From positions 107,861-171,860 of the forward strand of contig CADCMR010000013.1 of the NCBI GenBank assembly GCA_902802585.1: a stretch of DNA of 64,000 nt. Direction: 5' to 3'. This DNA comes from an uncultured bacterium (GTDB lineage Bacteria; Verrucomicrobiota; Lentisphaeria; Victivallales; UBA1829). The translations under genes and the position numbers were made by a program. The notes under the pieces are model-generated. The model made no database searches. It was not told the origin of the DNA and saw only the letters and a program-made list of their open reading frames with translations. Positions 43,001 through 52,501 of this stretch are shown here, piece after piece (the stretch's first letter is position 1; the number at the start of each line of letters is the position of its first letter).

Positions 43001-44290
43001 ATGCACTTATCCGTCAGACACTCGCAGATCAACGGCGAAACCGCCGTTCCGGGATCCAAATCCCATACCATCCGCGCACTCGCCATCGCCTCCCTCGCGA
43101 AAGGCTCCTCCATCATCAAGGCGCCGCTCGTCTCCGACGACACGCTCTCCTGCCTCTCCGCCGCCTGCGCCCTCGGCGCCTGGGTGCGCCGCGGCGACGA
43201 CTCCATGTGGCAGGTCATCGGGACCGGCGGACACATGATCGAACCGGCGCGCCCGCTCGACATGGGAAATTCCGGCACCGGGCTGCGCATCTTCAGCGCA
43301 CTCTCCGCGCTCTCCGGTTCGCCCATCTCGTTCGGCGGCGACGAGTCGCTCCAGAAACGCCCGATGGAGCCGCTTCTGGCGGCGCTGAACGACCTCGGAG
43401 CAAAAACCGAATCCGCAGAAGGCGGGCACTGCCCGCTCACCGTCACGGGTCCCATCCGAGGCGGCGAAACATCCGTCGACGGCACGTCCTCCCAGTACCT
43501 CTCCGCGCTACTGCTCGCCGCCCCGCTCGCCGAGGGCGACACCATCCTGAACGTCCCGTTCCTGAACGAGGTCCCGTACGTCGAGATGACGCTCGCCTGG
43601 CTGAAGCGCCAGAACATCAACCTGAAATACAACAAGAACTACACGCGGTTCCAGGTGGTCGGCGGACAGCAGTTCAAGCCGTTCAACGAGACCATCCCCG
43701 GCGACTTCTCCACTGCGGCGTTCCCGCTCGCGGCGGCGATCGTGACCGGCGGAGGCATCCTGATCCGCAACCTCGACTTCAACGACCCGCAGGGCGACAA
43801 GGCGTTCGTCGAGCTCGCCGGGCGCATGGGTGCGCGCATTGAGACCGGTCTCGGATTCGCCCGCGTAAAGCCCGGTCCCGTGAGGCTCCACTCTGCGGAA
43901 CTCGACTTGAACGCCACGCCCGACCTCCTGCCGGTCCTGTCCGTCGTGGCAGCGTGTGCCGACGGCATCACCGTGCTGAAGAACGTGGCGCAGGCGCGCC
44001 TGAAGGAGACCGACCGCATCGCGGTCATGGCGCACGAGCTCAGGAAGATGGGCATCCAGGTGGAGGAATTCGAGGACGGCATGGCGGTCACCGGCGGCAA
44101 GCTGAAGCCCGCCCACGTCGACAGTTTCCGCGACCACCGCGTGGCGATGTCGCTGGCGATCGCCGGCATGACCTGCGCGGAGGACGAAGAGGAACCGACC
44201 CTGATCGATTCCGCGGAGTCCATCGGCGTCACGTACCCATCCTTCGTCGACGATTTCTCCAAGCTCGGCGCGGACTTCTTTGTCGTGTAA
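43001..44290 (+). CDS. aroA: 3-phosphoshikimate 1-carboxyvinyltransferase (EPSP synthase)
   Basis: 429 residues with PGSKSHTIRALAIA near the N-terminus, NSGTGLRIFSALSAL, KRPMEPLLAAL, the signature LKETDRIAVMAHELRKMG, and DHRVAMSLAIAG. It makes EPSP in the shikimate pathway. The ATG at 43001 gives the usual length; the longer frame starts inside ftsY. Lies 28 bp after ftsY. Confidence 0.95.
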   Translation: MHLSVRHSQINGETAVPGSKSHTIRALAIASLAKGSSIIKAPLVSDDTLSCLSAACALGAWVRRGDDSMWQVIGTGGHMIEPARPLDMGNSGTGLRIFSALSALSGSPISFGGDESLQKRPMEPLLAALNDLGAKTESAEGGHCPLTVTGPIRGGETSVDGTSSQYLSALLLAAPLAEGDTILNVPFLNEVPYVEMTLAWLKRQNINLKYNKNYTRFQVVGGQQFKPFNETIPGDFSTAAFPLAAAIVTGGGILIRNLDFNDPQGDKAFVELAGRMGARIETGLGFARVKPGPVRLHSAELDLNATPDLLPVLSVVAACADGITVLKNVAQARLKETDRIAVMAHELRKMGIQVEEFEDGMAVTGGKLKPAHVDSFRDHRVAMSLAIAGMTCAEDEEEPTLIDSAESIGVTYPSFVDDFSKLGADFFVV

Positions 44291-44385
44291 CACGGCTGGC
44301 TGTGCTGAAGCCGTGCCCGGTCGACGACCGGACGCGGGAACAAGCCATCCATTGTTGCAGTGCCGGGCTGACGTCCGGACGCGTC
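44291..44385 (+). repeat. palindromic stretch after aroA, possible degenerate composite element
   Basis: A perfect 7-bp hairpin CACGGCT/AGCCGTG (44291-44315) starts at the base after the aroA stop. CCGGTCG/CGACCGG follows. At 44360-44380, GTGCCGG, an 8-nt loop GCTGACGT and CCGGAC resemble the hairpin of the 28913 element. No T-run, so not a classical terminator. Confidence 0.45.
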
Positions 44386-44468
44386 CTGCCGGAACGGAGC
44401 TTATCCGTCTGCTGGAACAGGTCGCGTCCTTCTTTCCGTCTTTTTCCCGGGTTTTCCGGAAAGCCGTC

Positions 44469-44497
44469 TTGAAAAACGACCCGGATGATGGTATAGT
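44469..44497 (+). promoter_or_regulatory. promoter of the Kef-type antiporter
   Basis: TTGAAA (44469-44474), 17-bp spacer ending TGG, TATAGT (44492-44497), 67 bp before the ATG. Confidence 0.7.
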
Positions 44498-44563
44498 ACG
44501 GGATGGCGCGGAAAATGCACCTTTTTCTTCCGCCGCCCGAACCACCAGAACCGCCGGACTAAC

Positions 44564-45937
44564 ATGAACGACTCCTCTTTCCTGATCCTCTTCATTGCCC
44601 TGACCGCGCTCATGGCGGTATTCCCGTTTCTGCTCCGCAAATACCATATCCCGAACGTGATCGCGCTGCTGGTGGTCGGCATGCTCATTGGCTCGAACGG
44701 TCTGCTCGGGTTCGACCTGGTGGCGGTCCTCTCGAAGTGGCTGAGTTTCCTCGGGACGCCGGGCGAGGAGGCGCAGACAGCGGCGAACACGGCGGCGCAG
44801 TTCAAAACGTTCGTGGATTCGCTCGGCTCGCTCGGACTGATGTTCCTGATGGCGCTCGCCGGGATGGAGGCGGATTTCCGTCTGATCCGGTCCGCGCGCA
44901 AGGCGGTCGTGATGCTGAGCGTCCTGACGTTCTTCATCCCCGCCGTGGCGGGCTATCTGATCTACCGGCATTTCTGCCCGGACGAACTCGCGGGCAAGGT
45001 GCTGTACGCCTCGCTCTTCGCCTCGCACTCGGTCGGTATCGTGTTCCCGGTCATCCGCGAGCTGAAACTCTCGCACACGAGGTTCGGCGCGGCAGTCCTG
45101 ATCTCCACGGTCATCACGGACATCGCCTCGATCATCCTGCTGGCGGTCAGCGTGCAGCTCTTCCGGCAGTCCCAAAACATCTCGCACATGGTCGGACGCG
45201 GAACCCTGTCGATCTTCGACCATATGGACACGCACCTGCTGGGGAACAGCTTCCTGCCGGTCTTTCTGCTGATCGTACTGGTGTACCTCGGCGCGATGAT
45301 CCTCCTGACGAACAGCTTCGGGCGCTGGGTGCTGTCACACTTCAAGCTCAGCGACGACATCGTGATCACGCTCCTGCTGCTCATGATCCTGGTCACGGTC
45401 ATCGTCGGCGAGCTCTTCGGCATCAACCTGGTGGTCGGCGCGTTCATCGCGGGCCTGGGGCTGGCGCGCGTGGTGCGCGAACGCGACCAGTTGCTCTTCA
45501 AACGGTTCGAGAGCATCGGCTACGGGTTCCTGATCCCGTTCCTGTTCATCTCCATCGGTATGAAGACCGATTTCAGCGCGTTTTTCCAGATGGGCAATAT
45601 CGTGATCGTGCTGCTGACCGTCGCCGGTCTGGTCGGCAGCAAAGTCGGCAGCGGATTCACCGCCATGAAGCTCTCCGGCTACAGCAACAAGGCAAGCCTC
45701 GCCGCCGGGCTCATGACCGTGCCGCAGCTCTCCGCCACGCTCGCCGCCGCCGCCATCGGCAAGGACACAGGCATCCTCGACGACCGGTTCTTCAACGCCA
45801 TCATCATCCTGTCGATCATCACCACGCTGCCGATCCCGTCGCTGGTGCGCGCCGTGCTGAACTACGGCAGGAACGAATTCGTCGAGCTGAGCGATTTCCA
45901 GGTGCCGAACGTCGTAAAGGACGACGAGCTGCTGTAA
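44564..45937 (+). CDS. Kef-type cation:proton antiporter (CPA2 family)
   Basis: 457 residues with about twelve membrane helices. Motifs include IALLVVGMLIGSNGLLGF, LGLMFLMALAGMEADFRLIR and LVVGAFIAGLGLARV, and the late fold typical of CPA2 exchangers. It lacks the C-terminal RCK/TrkA-N domain of KefB/KefC, so it is not glutathione-gated. It probably moves Na+ or K+ against protons. It has its own promoter. Confidence 0.85.
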   Translation: MNDSSFLILFIALTALMAVFPFLLRKYHIPNVIALLVVGMLIGSNGLLGFDLVAVLSKWLSFLGTPGEEAQTAANTAAQFKTFVDSLGSLGLMFLMALAGMEADFRLIRSARKAVVMLSVLTFFIPAVAGYLIYRHFCPDELAGKVLYASLFASHSVGIVFPVIRELKLSHTRFGAAVLISTVITDIASIILLAVSVQLFRQSQNISHMVGRGTLSIFDHMDTHLLGNSFLPVFLLIVLVYLGAMILLTNSFGRWVLSHFKLSDDIVITLLLLMILVTVIVGELFGINLVVGAFIAGLGLARVVRERDQLLFKRFESIGYGFLIPFLFISIGMKTDFSAFFQMGNIVIVLLTVAGLVGSKVGSGFTAMKLSGYSNKASLAAGLMTVPQLSATLAAAAIGKDTGILDDRFFNAIIILSIITTLPIPSLVRAVLNYGRNEFVELSDFQVPNVVKDDELL

Positions 45938-46051
45938 CCGCGGGTGGGGGGCGCGTTCTCGTTTCGCCTCGGACCGCCGTTTCCCGACCTTCCTTGGTCC
46001 ACGAAACCGTCAAAACCACAAAGAAAAGTATCATTTTGTGTCAAACCCGGT

Positions 46052-46080
46052 TTGACATACGCGGAAAGACGTGCTATTAT
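46052..46080 (+). promoter_or_regulatory. promoter of the EF-G paralogue
   Basis: TTGACA (46052-46057), 17-bp spacer ending TGC, TATTAT (46075-46080). The leader is about 130 nt and holds a 6-bp stem, AGGGGC/GCCCCT (46112-46117 and 46134-46139). Confidence 0.75.
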
Positions 46081-46218
46081 TAGAGGATGAAAAATACAGC
46101 CGCATTCTGAAAGGGGCGTCGCACGGGTATTCTGCCCCTGCGGACCCCAGCACGTTTCGAGCTCGCGGTCGTTGCTTTCGCAAACAATTCAAACTCACAT
46201 AAAGGAGCATACAACCAA

Positions 46219-48249
46219 ATGAAGATCACCAATTCCGCGCAGATTCGCAACTTCGTCGTCGCCGGTCATAACGGCTGCGGCAAAACCACGCTTTGCGACC
46301 TCATGCTGTTCAAGGCCGGCGCAGTCGACCGCCTCGGCTCCGTCGACGCCAAGACCAGCGTTTCCGACTTCACCCCCGACGAGCAGGACAAGCGTTCCAG
46401 CATCTATGCCTCGTTCATGCACTGTGACTGGAAGGACCACAAGCTCTTCCTGACCGACACTCCCGGCTACGGCGAATTCGTCGGCGAGGTCATTTCCTCG
46501 TTCCGTTCCTGCGGCTTCGCCGTGATCGTCCTCGACGCCGTCGACGGCATCCAGATCGGCACCACCCGCGCCTGGTCCTTCTCCCGCGACTTCCTTCTCC
46601 CGCGCATGATATTCGTGAACCGCCTCGACCGCGAGCGCGCCAACTTCGATACCGTGCTGGAGCATCTCCAGGAAGCCTACGGCAAGACCGTCTGCGTTCC
46701 GATGACCCTCCCCGTCGGCAAGGAAGGCAGCCTTTCCAAGGTCATCAGCGTGCTGGACACCCCGGACAGCGAAATCCCGGCCGACCTGAAGGACGCCGTG
46801 GAGGAATACCGCACCCAGCTGAAGGATGCCGCCGCGGAATCCGATGAGGCGCTCATGGAACGCTACCTCGAAGGCGAAGAGCTCACCGCGGAAGAGATCG
46901 CCAAAGGTCTCCACAAGGCCATCTTCTCCGGCAGCCTCGTCCCCGTGTTCGCCGGCTCCACCGCCAAGGACGTCGGCGTCGCCGAACTCATGGACGGCGT
47001 CGTCTCCCTCATGCCGAACCCGCTCGAACGCGTCCGCAAGGCGGAAGACGGCACCGAGATCGTCCCGGCGGAAGACGGCCCCGCCGCCGCCTACGTCTTC
47101 AAAAGCGCGCTCGACCCCTTCATCGGCCAGATGGCATACCTCCGCGTGCTCACCGGCAAAATCGCGTGCAACACCGACATGCTGAACCTCAGCAAGGGGA
47201 CCAAGGAACGCGTCGGCCAGCTCGTCCTGCTCCAGGGAAAGAACCAGATCCCGGTCGAGGAAGTCTGCCCCGGCTGCATCGTCGGCGTCGCCAAACTCAA
47301 AGGCACCACCACCGGCGACACCCTCGGCGCCACCAAGGACAACCACGCCATGCCGCGCCAGGTTTACCCGAAGCCCGTCATCTCCTTCGCCCTGTACGCC
47401 ACCAAGAGCGGCGACGAAGACAAGATCATCCAGGGCCTCCAGCGCCTCTCCGAATGCGACCCGACCCTCTACATCGAGCGCAACGACGAAACCCACGAAT
47501 CCCTGCTCAAGGGCATGGGCGAGCAGCACATCAACATCGCCATCAAGAACCTCAAGGCGACCGCCAAGGTCGACGTCCGCCTCGAGCTCCCGAAGATCGC
47601 CTACCGCGAAACCATCCAGGGGCGCGGCGAAGCCGCCTACCGCCACAAAAAGCAGTCCGGCGGTCACGGTCAGTTCGCCGAAGTGCACCTCCGCATGGAG
47701 CCCTTCGAGGGCGGCTATGAATTTGTCAACGCCATCGTCGGCGGCGCCATCCCGAAGAACTTCATCCCCGCGGTCGAAAAGGGCATCCACGAGGCCATGG
47801 AACGCGGTCCGCTCGCCGGCTGCGTCGTCGAAAACATGCGCGTGACCGTGTTCGACGGCAAGTATCACGAAGTCGACTCCTCCGAAATGGCGTTCAAGAT
47901 CGCCACCCGCCGCGCCTTCAAGGACGCCATGGCGAAGTCCCGTCCCGCCCTGCTCGAGCCGATCATGGACATCAAGGTTATGATCCCCGACGCATTCACC
48001 GGCGACGTCAACGGCGCGCTCAACCACAAGCGCGGCCGCATCCTCGGCATGAGCATGAAGGACGGTCTCCAGGTCCTTGAAGCCGAAGTCCCCGAAGCCG
48101 AAATCCAGAAGTTCGCCACCGAACTCCGTTCCATGACCCAGGGCCAGGGCTCCTACGAAGTCGACTTCGCGCGCTACGAAACCGTCCCGCCGAACGTCAT
48201 GAACGACATTATCAGCAAGTTCCACGACGATTCCGAAGAGGACGAATAA
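46219..48249 (+). CDS. fusA: elongation factor G-like translational GTPase
   Basis: 676 residues with all EF-G domains. The G1 loop is GHNGCGKTTL, not the AHIDAGKTT of housekeeping EF-G. G3 is DTPGYGEF, and G4 is NRLD in place of NKMD. Domain IV is intact (GRGEAAYRHKKQSGGHGQFAEVHL). These features fit the EF-G2 / EF-G-like subfamily. It lacks neighbouring str-operon genes, so it is likely a paralogue of the canonical fusA. Ribosome site AAAGGAG lies 11 nt upstream. Confidence 0.88.
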   Translation: MKITNSAQIRNFVVAGHNGCGKTTLCDLMLFKAGAVDRLGSVDAKTSVSDFTPDEQDKRSSIYASFMHCDWKDHKLFLTDTPGYGEFVGEVISSFRSCGFAVIVLDAVDGIQIGTTRAWSFSRDFLLPRMIFVNRLDRERANFDTVLEHLQEAYGKTVCVPMTLPVGKEGSLSKVISVLDTPDSEIPADLKDAVEEYRTQLKDAAAESDEALMERYLEGEELTAEEIAKGLHKAIFSGSLVPVFAGSTAKDVGVAELMDGVVSLMPNPLERVRKAEDGTEIVPAEDGPAAAYVFKSALDPFIGQMAYLRVLTGKIACNTDMLNLSKGTKERVGQLVLLQGKNQIPVEEVCPGCIVGVAKLKGTTTGDTLGATKDNHAMPRQVYPKPVISFALYATKSGDEDKIIQGLQRLSECDPTLYIERNDETHESLLKGMGEQHINIAIKNLKATAKVDVRLELPKIAYRETIQGRGEAAYRHKKQSGGHGQFAEVHLRMEPFEGGYEFVNAIVGGAIPKNFIPAVEKGIHEAMERGPLAGCVVENMRVTVFDGKYHEVDSSEMAFKIATRRAFKDAMAKSRPALLEPIMDIKVMIPDAFTGDVNGALNHKRGRILGMSMKDGLQVLEAEVPEAEIQKFATELRSMTQGQGSYEVDFARYETVPPNVMNDIISKFHDDSEEDE

Positions 48250-48284
48250 GCGGCGTCCCGAAGATTCAGACCGAACTTCATTCA

Positions 48285-48319
48285 CGCGTCCGGAGGCAAC
48301 CCCTCCGGGCGCGTTTTTT
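48285..48319 (+). terminator. rho-independent terminator of the EF-G gene
   Basis: A 12-bp stem (48285-48296 with 48302-48313, one T-G pair) with a short loop, then six T (48314-48319). Confidence 0.88.
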
Positions 48320-48347
48320 GACAAATCAGGGAATGATGCCGGTGCTC

Positions 48348-48451
48348 GCGGGAGGCAGAGTCCCCCTGGGTTGCCCGGCTTGCGCCTGTGCAATGGAGGC
48401 GGAATCTTCGTACGGAGGGGGATGCAGCGCCCGGTTGTTATGTCCGGGCGC
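48348..48451 (+). repeat. palindromic stretch between convergent genes, possible degenerate composite element
   Basis: Near 48351-48368 the bases GGGAGGCAGAGTCCCCC match the GGGGAGGACAAGTCCTCC palindrome at most positions. A hairpin with loop GCTTGCGC follows. A separate perfect 8-bp stem GCGCCCGG/CCGGGCGC lies at 48427-48434/48444-48451. No T-run on either strand. Confidence 0.4.
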
Positions 48452-48466
48452 AAATTGTGCGAGTCC

Positions 48467-49507
48467 TCAGGGGAGTCGCAGGCAGACGGTCTGGCGGAGG
48501 CAGAATCCGAGCAGGAGCGCGCCGATGCCGAACCAGCAGAAATACGGGTAGAGTTCGCGCCAGTTGACCACAACGGGCTGCTCCACGCTCGTTTTTTCGA
48601 GCTTGTTGATCTCGTCCATCGCCTGCGCCATGCCTTTTGCATCGGCGGCGCGGTAGTAACGTCCCCCGGTCATATCCGCGAGTTCGCGCAGCAGCGGCTC
48701 GTCGAATTCGTCCGGGTAGTTCTGGAGGATGACGCCGCCGAGGAGGCTCTGCATGGGGATCCGGGCGCGCCGGGACCCGATGCCGACGGTGTAGATCGTG
48801 ATATCGAACGTGTCGGCGAGCTTGCCGGCGTCGCGCGGCGAGATCTGCCCGTTGACCGTGTTCGAGCCGTCGGTAAAGAGCACCAGAAGGCGGCTTTTCG
48901 CATCGGAGCCCTTCAGGCGTTTCACAGCACTGGCAATCGGCGCGGCGATGCCGGTCCCGTCGCCGATCTGCCGCGAGGAGAGACGTTCCAGGTTGGTGAG
49001 CAGGAACGCATGGTCGAGCGTGGGCGGGCACACCACGTAGGGCATGCTGGCGAAGACGATAAGCCCGATGCGGTCGTTCGGGCGTTCCTCGATGAACCGG
49101 GCGATCTCCTCCTTGGCGGTCTCGACACGGTTCTTGAGCGTGCCGCGCTGAATCAAGTTGATGATCTGCGTGTCGGTGAGATGGTCCGCGGGCGGGTCGA
49201 ACGCCTCCATGCTGGGCGACAGGTCGAACGCGATCATGATGTCGATGCCGTCGGCTTTCGAGCGGACTTCCTCAATTCCTTCGCGGGGCTGCGCCAGCGC
49301 CACAATCATGGCGGCGCCGCCGAGCGCGAAGAGCACGAACGGAACCAGCTTGCGCCAGTTCACGCGGCGACCTTTCCTGCCCGCGGCGCGGCGGAACGGC
49401 GCCAGACCGGGGACGCGGATCGACGGCGCATGAAGCGTCCATGCGTAATACAGCACCGCCGCGTACGGGATGAACAGCAGAAGCAGCCAAGGATATTCGA
49501 GTTTCAT
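48467..49507 (-). CDS. von Willebrand factor A domain membrane protein (BatA-like)
   Basis: 346 residues: two N-terminal membrane helices, a VWA domain with the MIDAS motif DLSPS and TDGSN, and a C-terminal helix (LYPYFCWFGIGALLLGFCL). BatA-type proteins sit in the inner membrane and work with MoxR ATPases, which are thought to act as metal-dependent chaperones. The start overlaps the preceding gene by 4 bp. Last gene of the Bat-type unit. Confidence 0.88.
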   Translation of the reverse strand: MKLEYPWLLLLFIPYAAVLYYAWTLHAPSIRVPGLAPFRRAAGRKGRRVNWRKLVPFVLFALGGAAMIVALAQPREGIEEVRSKADGIDIMIAFDLSPSMEAFDPPADHLTDTQIINLIQRGTLKNRVETAKEEIARFIEERPNDRIGLIVFASMPYVVCPPTLDHAFLLTNLERLSSRQIGDGTGIAAPIASAVKRLKGSDAKSRLLVLFTDGSNTVNGQISPRDAGKLADTFDITIYTVGIGSRRARIPMQSLLGGVILQNYPDEFDEPLLRELADMTGGRYYRAADAKGMAQAMDEINKLEKTSVEQPVVVNWRELYPYFCWFGIGALLLGFCLRQTVCLRLP

Positions 49508-50520
49508 TTGCGTCCTCCCTCCTGATTGCCCGGCAGGCCGTCCTCGCGCGGAATCGTGCCGGAGACGAGTTCCTCCGCCTTTTCGGACGCCTGTTCGAAG
49601 AGGTGCGGATCGGCGGGCATCCGGGCGAATTTCACCATGTCGGCGGACGCCAGGAACGAACGCAGGAACCTGCGGTCCTTGTCCTCCAGCAGGCGGTCGT
49701 CGCGTTCCAGGTCCGCCAGAAACTCCGCCGTGGTCTGGCGTTCGGCACGCAGACGGAACCGCGCCTCAAGGTAATGCCTGACGACGTCGGTGAGCCCGGC
49801 GATGGCAAATTCGGGCGAGGATGCGCCGCCTCGGACCTGTTCACGGAGCGTCTGAATGGCATCCAAGGCGAGCTCCCAGGCGGTCTTGATGTGTTTGGCG
49901 GCTTCGCGTTTCTTGTGCGCCAGAAGCGCCCATACGCCCAGAGAAACGAGGATAATGACCGCCGCGACGATCCCCGCGGTCAGCCAGGAAAGCTTTTTAT
50001 CCTTTACTTCGATGCGCGGCGCGAGCGAAAGCTCCGTGCCGTTGTCGTCCAGCGGCAGCACCAGGTCGGCGACCTTCAGTTCGGGCAGCGGCGTTTCGAT
50101 GCTTTTCCCGGCGAAAAACTCCGCGAGGACCGAGCCGCCGCCGGATTCCCCGCCGCGATACGCCTGAAGCGGGATCACGAGCGTCCAGTCATTGTACCCC
50201 CAGCGGATGCGCGAACGGCGGAACGCCGGGTCCGAGGTCAACTGAAGGTTTTTGCCGGGTTCGGCGGCGGCGAGTTTGAACGAATCGGACCACGGCAGGC
50301 GGTATTTCAGCACCGCGTTGAAGCGCGCGCCGATGGCGGGTTCCCTGCCCTCGAACTCGTAGATGGGTTCTCCGAGCAGGACCGGATCGGCGGCCTCCTT
50401 CGCGGACATGTGCCACCGGACCGCGACCGCCGCGCCGGCGGCGATCAGGACCAGCAGGACTCCGCCGAGGATGGCGGGAAGCATCCGGAACCAGGTTTTC
50501 TCAATCAGTTTCGACTTCAT
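49504..50520 (-). CDS. DUF4381-like Bat-operon membrane protein
   Basis: 338 residues: a signal-anchor helix (about 15-35), a periplasmic beta domain of about 150 residues, a second helix (about 188-209), and a cytoplasmic helical domain with VRHYLEARFRLRAERQTTAEFLADL, typical of the DUF4381 part of Bat operons. It ends 9 bp past the DUF58 gene. Function is inferred only from context with MoxR. Confidence 0.75.
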   Translation of the reverse strand: MKSKLIEKTWFRMLPAILGGVLLVLIAAGAAVAVRWHMSAKEAADPVLLGEPIYEFEGREPAIGARFNAVLKYRLPWSDSFKLAAAEPGKNLQLTSDPAFRRSRIRWGYNDWTLVIPLQAYRGGESGGGSVLAEFFAGKSIETPLPELKVADLVLPLDDNGTELSLAPRIEVKDKKLSWLTAGIVAAVIILVSLGVWALLAHKKREAAKHIKTAWELALDAIQTLREQVRGGASSPEFAIAGLTDVVRHYLEARFRLRAERQTTAEFLADLERDDRLLEDKDRRFLRSFLASADMVKFARMPADPHLFEQASEKAEELVSGTIPREDGLPGNQEGGRK

Positions 50521-50529
50521 AATCGGGTG

Positions 50530-51414
50530 TCAGCCTCTGGATTTGCGTTTGCCGCGCTTCTGGAAGAATCCCATCAGCGGCTTTACGATGTCGCCCGTGC
50601 ACGGCAGTTCGATCAGGTCGACTTTCGCCTGGCGGCAGTTTTCCTCCAGCTGGCGGTCGAAAAGCTCCTGCGCAGCGGCGTAGCGCGCGGCTGGCATCCT
50701 GCCGCCGGGAAACGCGAAGGTCGCGCCGGTTTCCGCGTCTTCGAGTTCGAGCGCGGCGGCGGCAGGCAGGGCGGTCTCCAGCTGGTCCACCACGCGGATT
50801 GCCGCCAGGTCGTGCCTGCGGTTCAGAATCCGCAGCGGCTTCCAGAAATCCCCCTCGTCCATGAAGTCGCTGATGAGGAAGATCACTGTCTTCTTTTTCA
50901 GCGTACGGCTGAGCGATTCGAGCGCCGCGGCGATGTCCGTGCCGCGTCCGCGCGGATGCGTCGCAACCAGGTCGCGGATTACGCGCATCACGTGGGCGCG
51001 CCCGGAACGCGGGGGGATGTAGGATTCCACGCGGTCCGAGAAGAGCAGCAGCCCGACCTTGTCGTTGTTGCGGATGGCGCTGAACGCGAGAAGCGCGGCG
51101 GTCTCCGCCATCTTGTCGCGCTTGTCGTCCTCGGCGGACCCGAAGAGCGTGGAGGACGAGATGTCGACCGCGATGATCACGGTCAGTTCGCGTTCCTCGA
51201 CGTATTTTTTGATGTGCGCGACGCCCGTTCGGGCGGTGACGTTCCAGTCGATGTCGCGGACGTCGTCGCCCTCGGTGTACGTGCGGACCTCGCTGAACTC
51301 GATGCCGCGTCCGCGGTACACGCTACGGTACGCGCCGCCGGTCATCTCCTCGACGACCTTGCGCGTTTTGATTTCGATTTTCCGGATCCTGGCGAGCAGG
51401 TCTCTGGTCAACAT
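50530..51414 (-). CDS. DUF58 domain protein
   Basis: 294 residues with the DUF58 signature DDVRDIDWNVTARTG and a degenerate VWA-like C-terminal half (VDISSSTLFGS, ISDFMDEGD). These proteins accompany MoxR ATPases and are thought to be their substrates or adaptors. Lies between moxR and the DUF4381-like gene. Confidence 0.9.
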   Translation of the reverse strand: MLTRDLLARIRKIEIKTRKVVEEMTGGAYRSVYRGRGIEFSEVRTYTEGDDVRDIDWNVTARTGVAHIKKYVEERELTVIIAVDISSSTLFGSAEDDKRDKMAETAALLAFSAIRNNDKVGLLLFSDRVESYIPPRSGRAHVMRVIRDLVATHPRGRGTDIAAALESLSRTLKKKTVIFLISDFMDEGDFWKPLRILNRRHDLAAIRVVDQLETALPAAAALELEDAETGATFAFPGGRMPAARYAAAQELFDRQLEENCRQAKVDLIELPCTGDIVKPLMGFFQKRGKRKSRG

Positions 51415-51478
51415 GGGGTGAACCTCGCTGAATTACTGTGAATCTGCGACGGGAAAACGTACTCCGTACGGGCACGGA

Positions 51479-52501
51479 CTACGGCGTGCGGAGCTCGTTC
51501 AGGATGCGTTCGATGATGTTGTCGGCGTCGAGTCCTTCCGCCTCCGCCTCGTAGCTGAGAATCAGGCGGTGGCGGAGCACATCGGGCGCAAGCGCCTTCA
51601 CGTCCTGCGGGATCACGTAGGCGCGCCCCTCCAGGAACGCCGCGCCCTTCGCCGCGAGGGCGAGCGCGATGCCGGCGCGCGGCGACGCACCGAACTGCAC
51701 CAGCTCGGCGAGGTCGCCCAGCTTCACGCCGTTCTGGCGGCTGGAAAGCTCGGCGTGGTGCTTCGGACGCGTCGCAATCACGATGTCGAGGATGTATTCA
51801 AGGATTTTTTCGTCCATGTAGACCTTGTCGACCCATTCGCGGGCATTCTCAATGTCGGAGAGCTTCGCCACCGCCAGCGCGCACAGGTTCGTTTCCGGGT
51901 GCGCCATGCGGTCGATCACGGAGCGTTCCGCCTCGCGGGTCGGGTAGTTTACCTTCAGCTTGAACATGAAACGGTCGACCTGGGCTTCCGGCAGCGGATA
52001 GGTGCCTTCCTGCTCGATCGGGTTCTGCGTGGCGAGGACCAGGAACGGCGACGGCATGGGGATGGTCTCCCCGGAGATGGTCGCCTGGCGTTCCTGCATG
52101 CACTCCAGCAGCGCGCTCTGCACCTTCGAGGGGGCGCGGTTGATCTCGTCGGCGAGAACCAGGTTCGCGAAGACCGGTCCCTTCTTGACCGAGAACGTAT
52201 GGTCGTTCTGGTTGTAGATCGTGGTGCCGACCACGTCCGAAGGCAGCAGGTCCGGCGTGAACTGGATGCGGGAGAACGCGCCGTCCATGGCCTGCGCCAC
52301 CGTCTTCACCAGCAGCGTCTTCGCCAGGCCGGGGACGCCTTCCAGCAGCAGGTGCCCGTTCGCGATCAGCGACAGCAGCACACGGTCGACCAGCTGCTCC
52401 TGGCCCGCCACGATGCGCCCGATTTCGGTGCGGAGCGGGCGGATGAACGCGGACGCGTCCGAGATTTTGCTTTGGAGTTCCTGAAGTTCTTCCTGTCTCA
52501 T
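51479..52501 (-). CDS. MoxR-family AAA+ ATPase
   Basis: 340 residues with Walker A EGVPGLAKT, Walker B LADEINRAPSK, and the MoxR motifs QNPIEQEGTYPLPEAQVDRFM and GASPRAGIALALAAKG. MoxR proteins remodel or activate partner proteins with VWA domains. It leads the four-gene unit and is preceded by a strong ribosome site (GAGGAGAT). The upstream promoter is not clear. Confidence 0.93.
   Translation of the reverse strand: MRQEELQELQSKISDASAFIRPLRTEIGRIVAGQEQLVDRVLLSLIANGHLLLEGVPGLAKTLLVKTVAQAMDGAFSRIQFTPDLLPSDVVGTTIYNQNDHTFSVKKGPVFANLVLADEINRAPSKVQSALLECMQERQATISGETIPMPSPFLVLATQNPIEQEGTYPLPEAQVDRFMFKLKVNYPTREAERSVIDRMAHPETNLCALAVAKLSDIENAREWVDKVYMDEKILEYILDIVIATRPKHHAELSSRQNGVKLGDLAELVQFGASPRAGIALALAAKGAAFLEGRAYVIPQDVKALAPDVLRHRLILSYEAEAEGLDADNIIERILNELRTP

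Noticed and set aside
46195..48642. 815-codon frame opposite the EF-G gene
   Set aside because: Antisense shadow caused by high G+C third positions; EF-G is certain.
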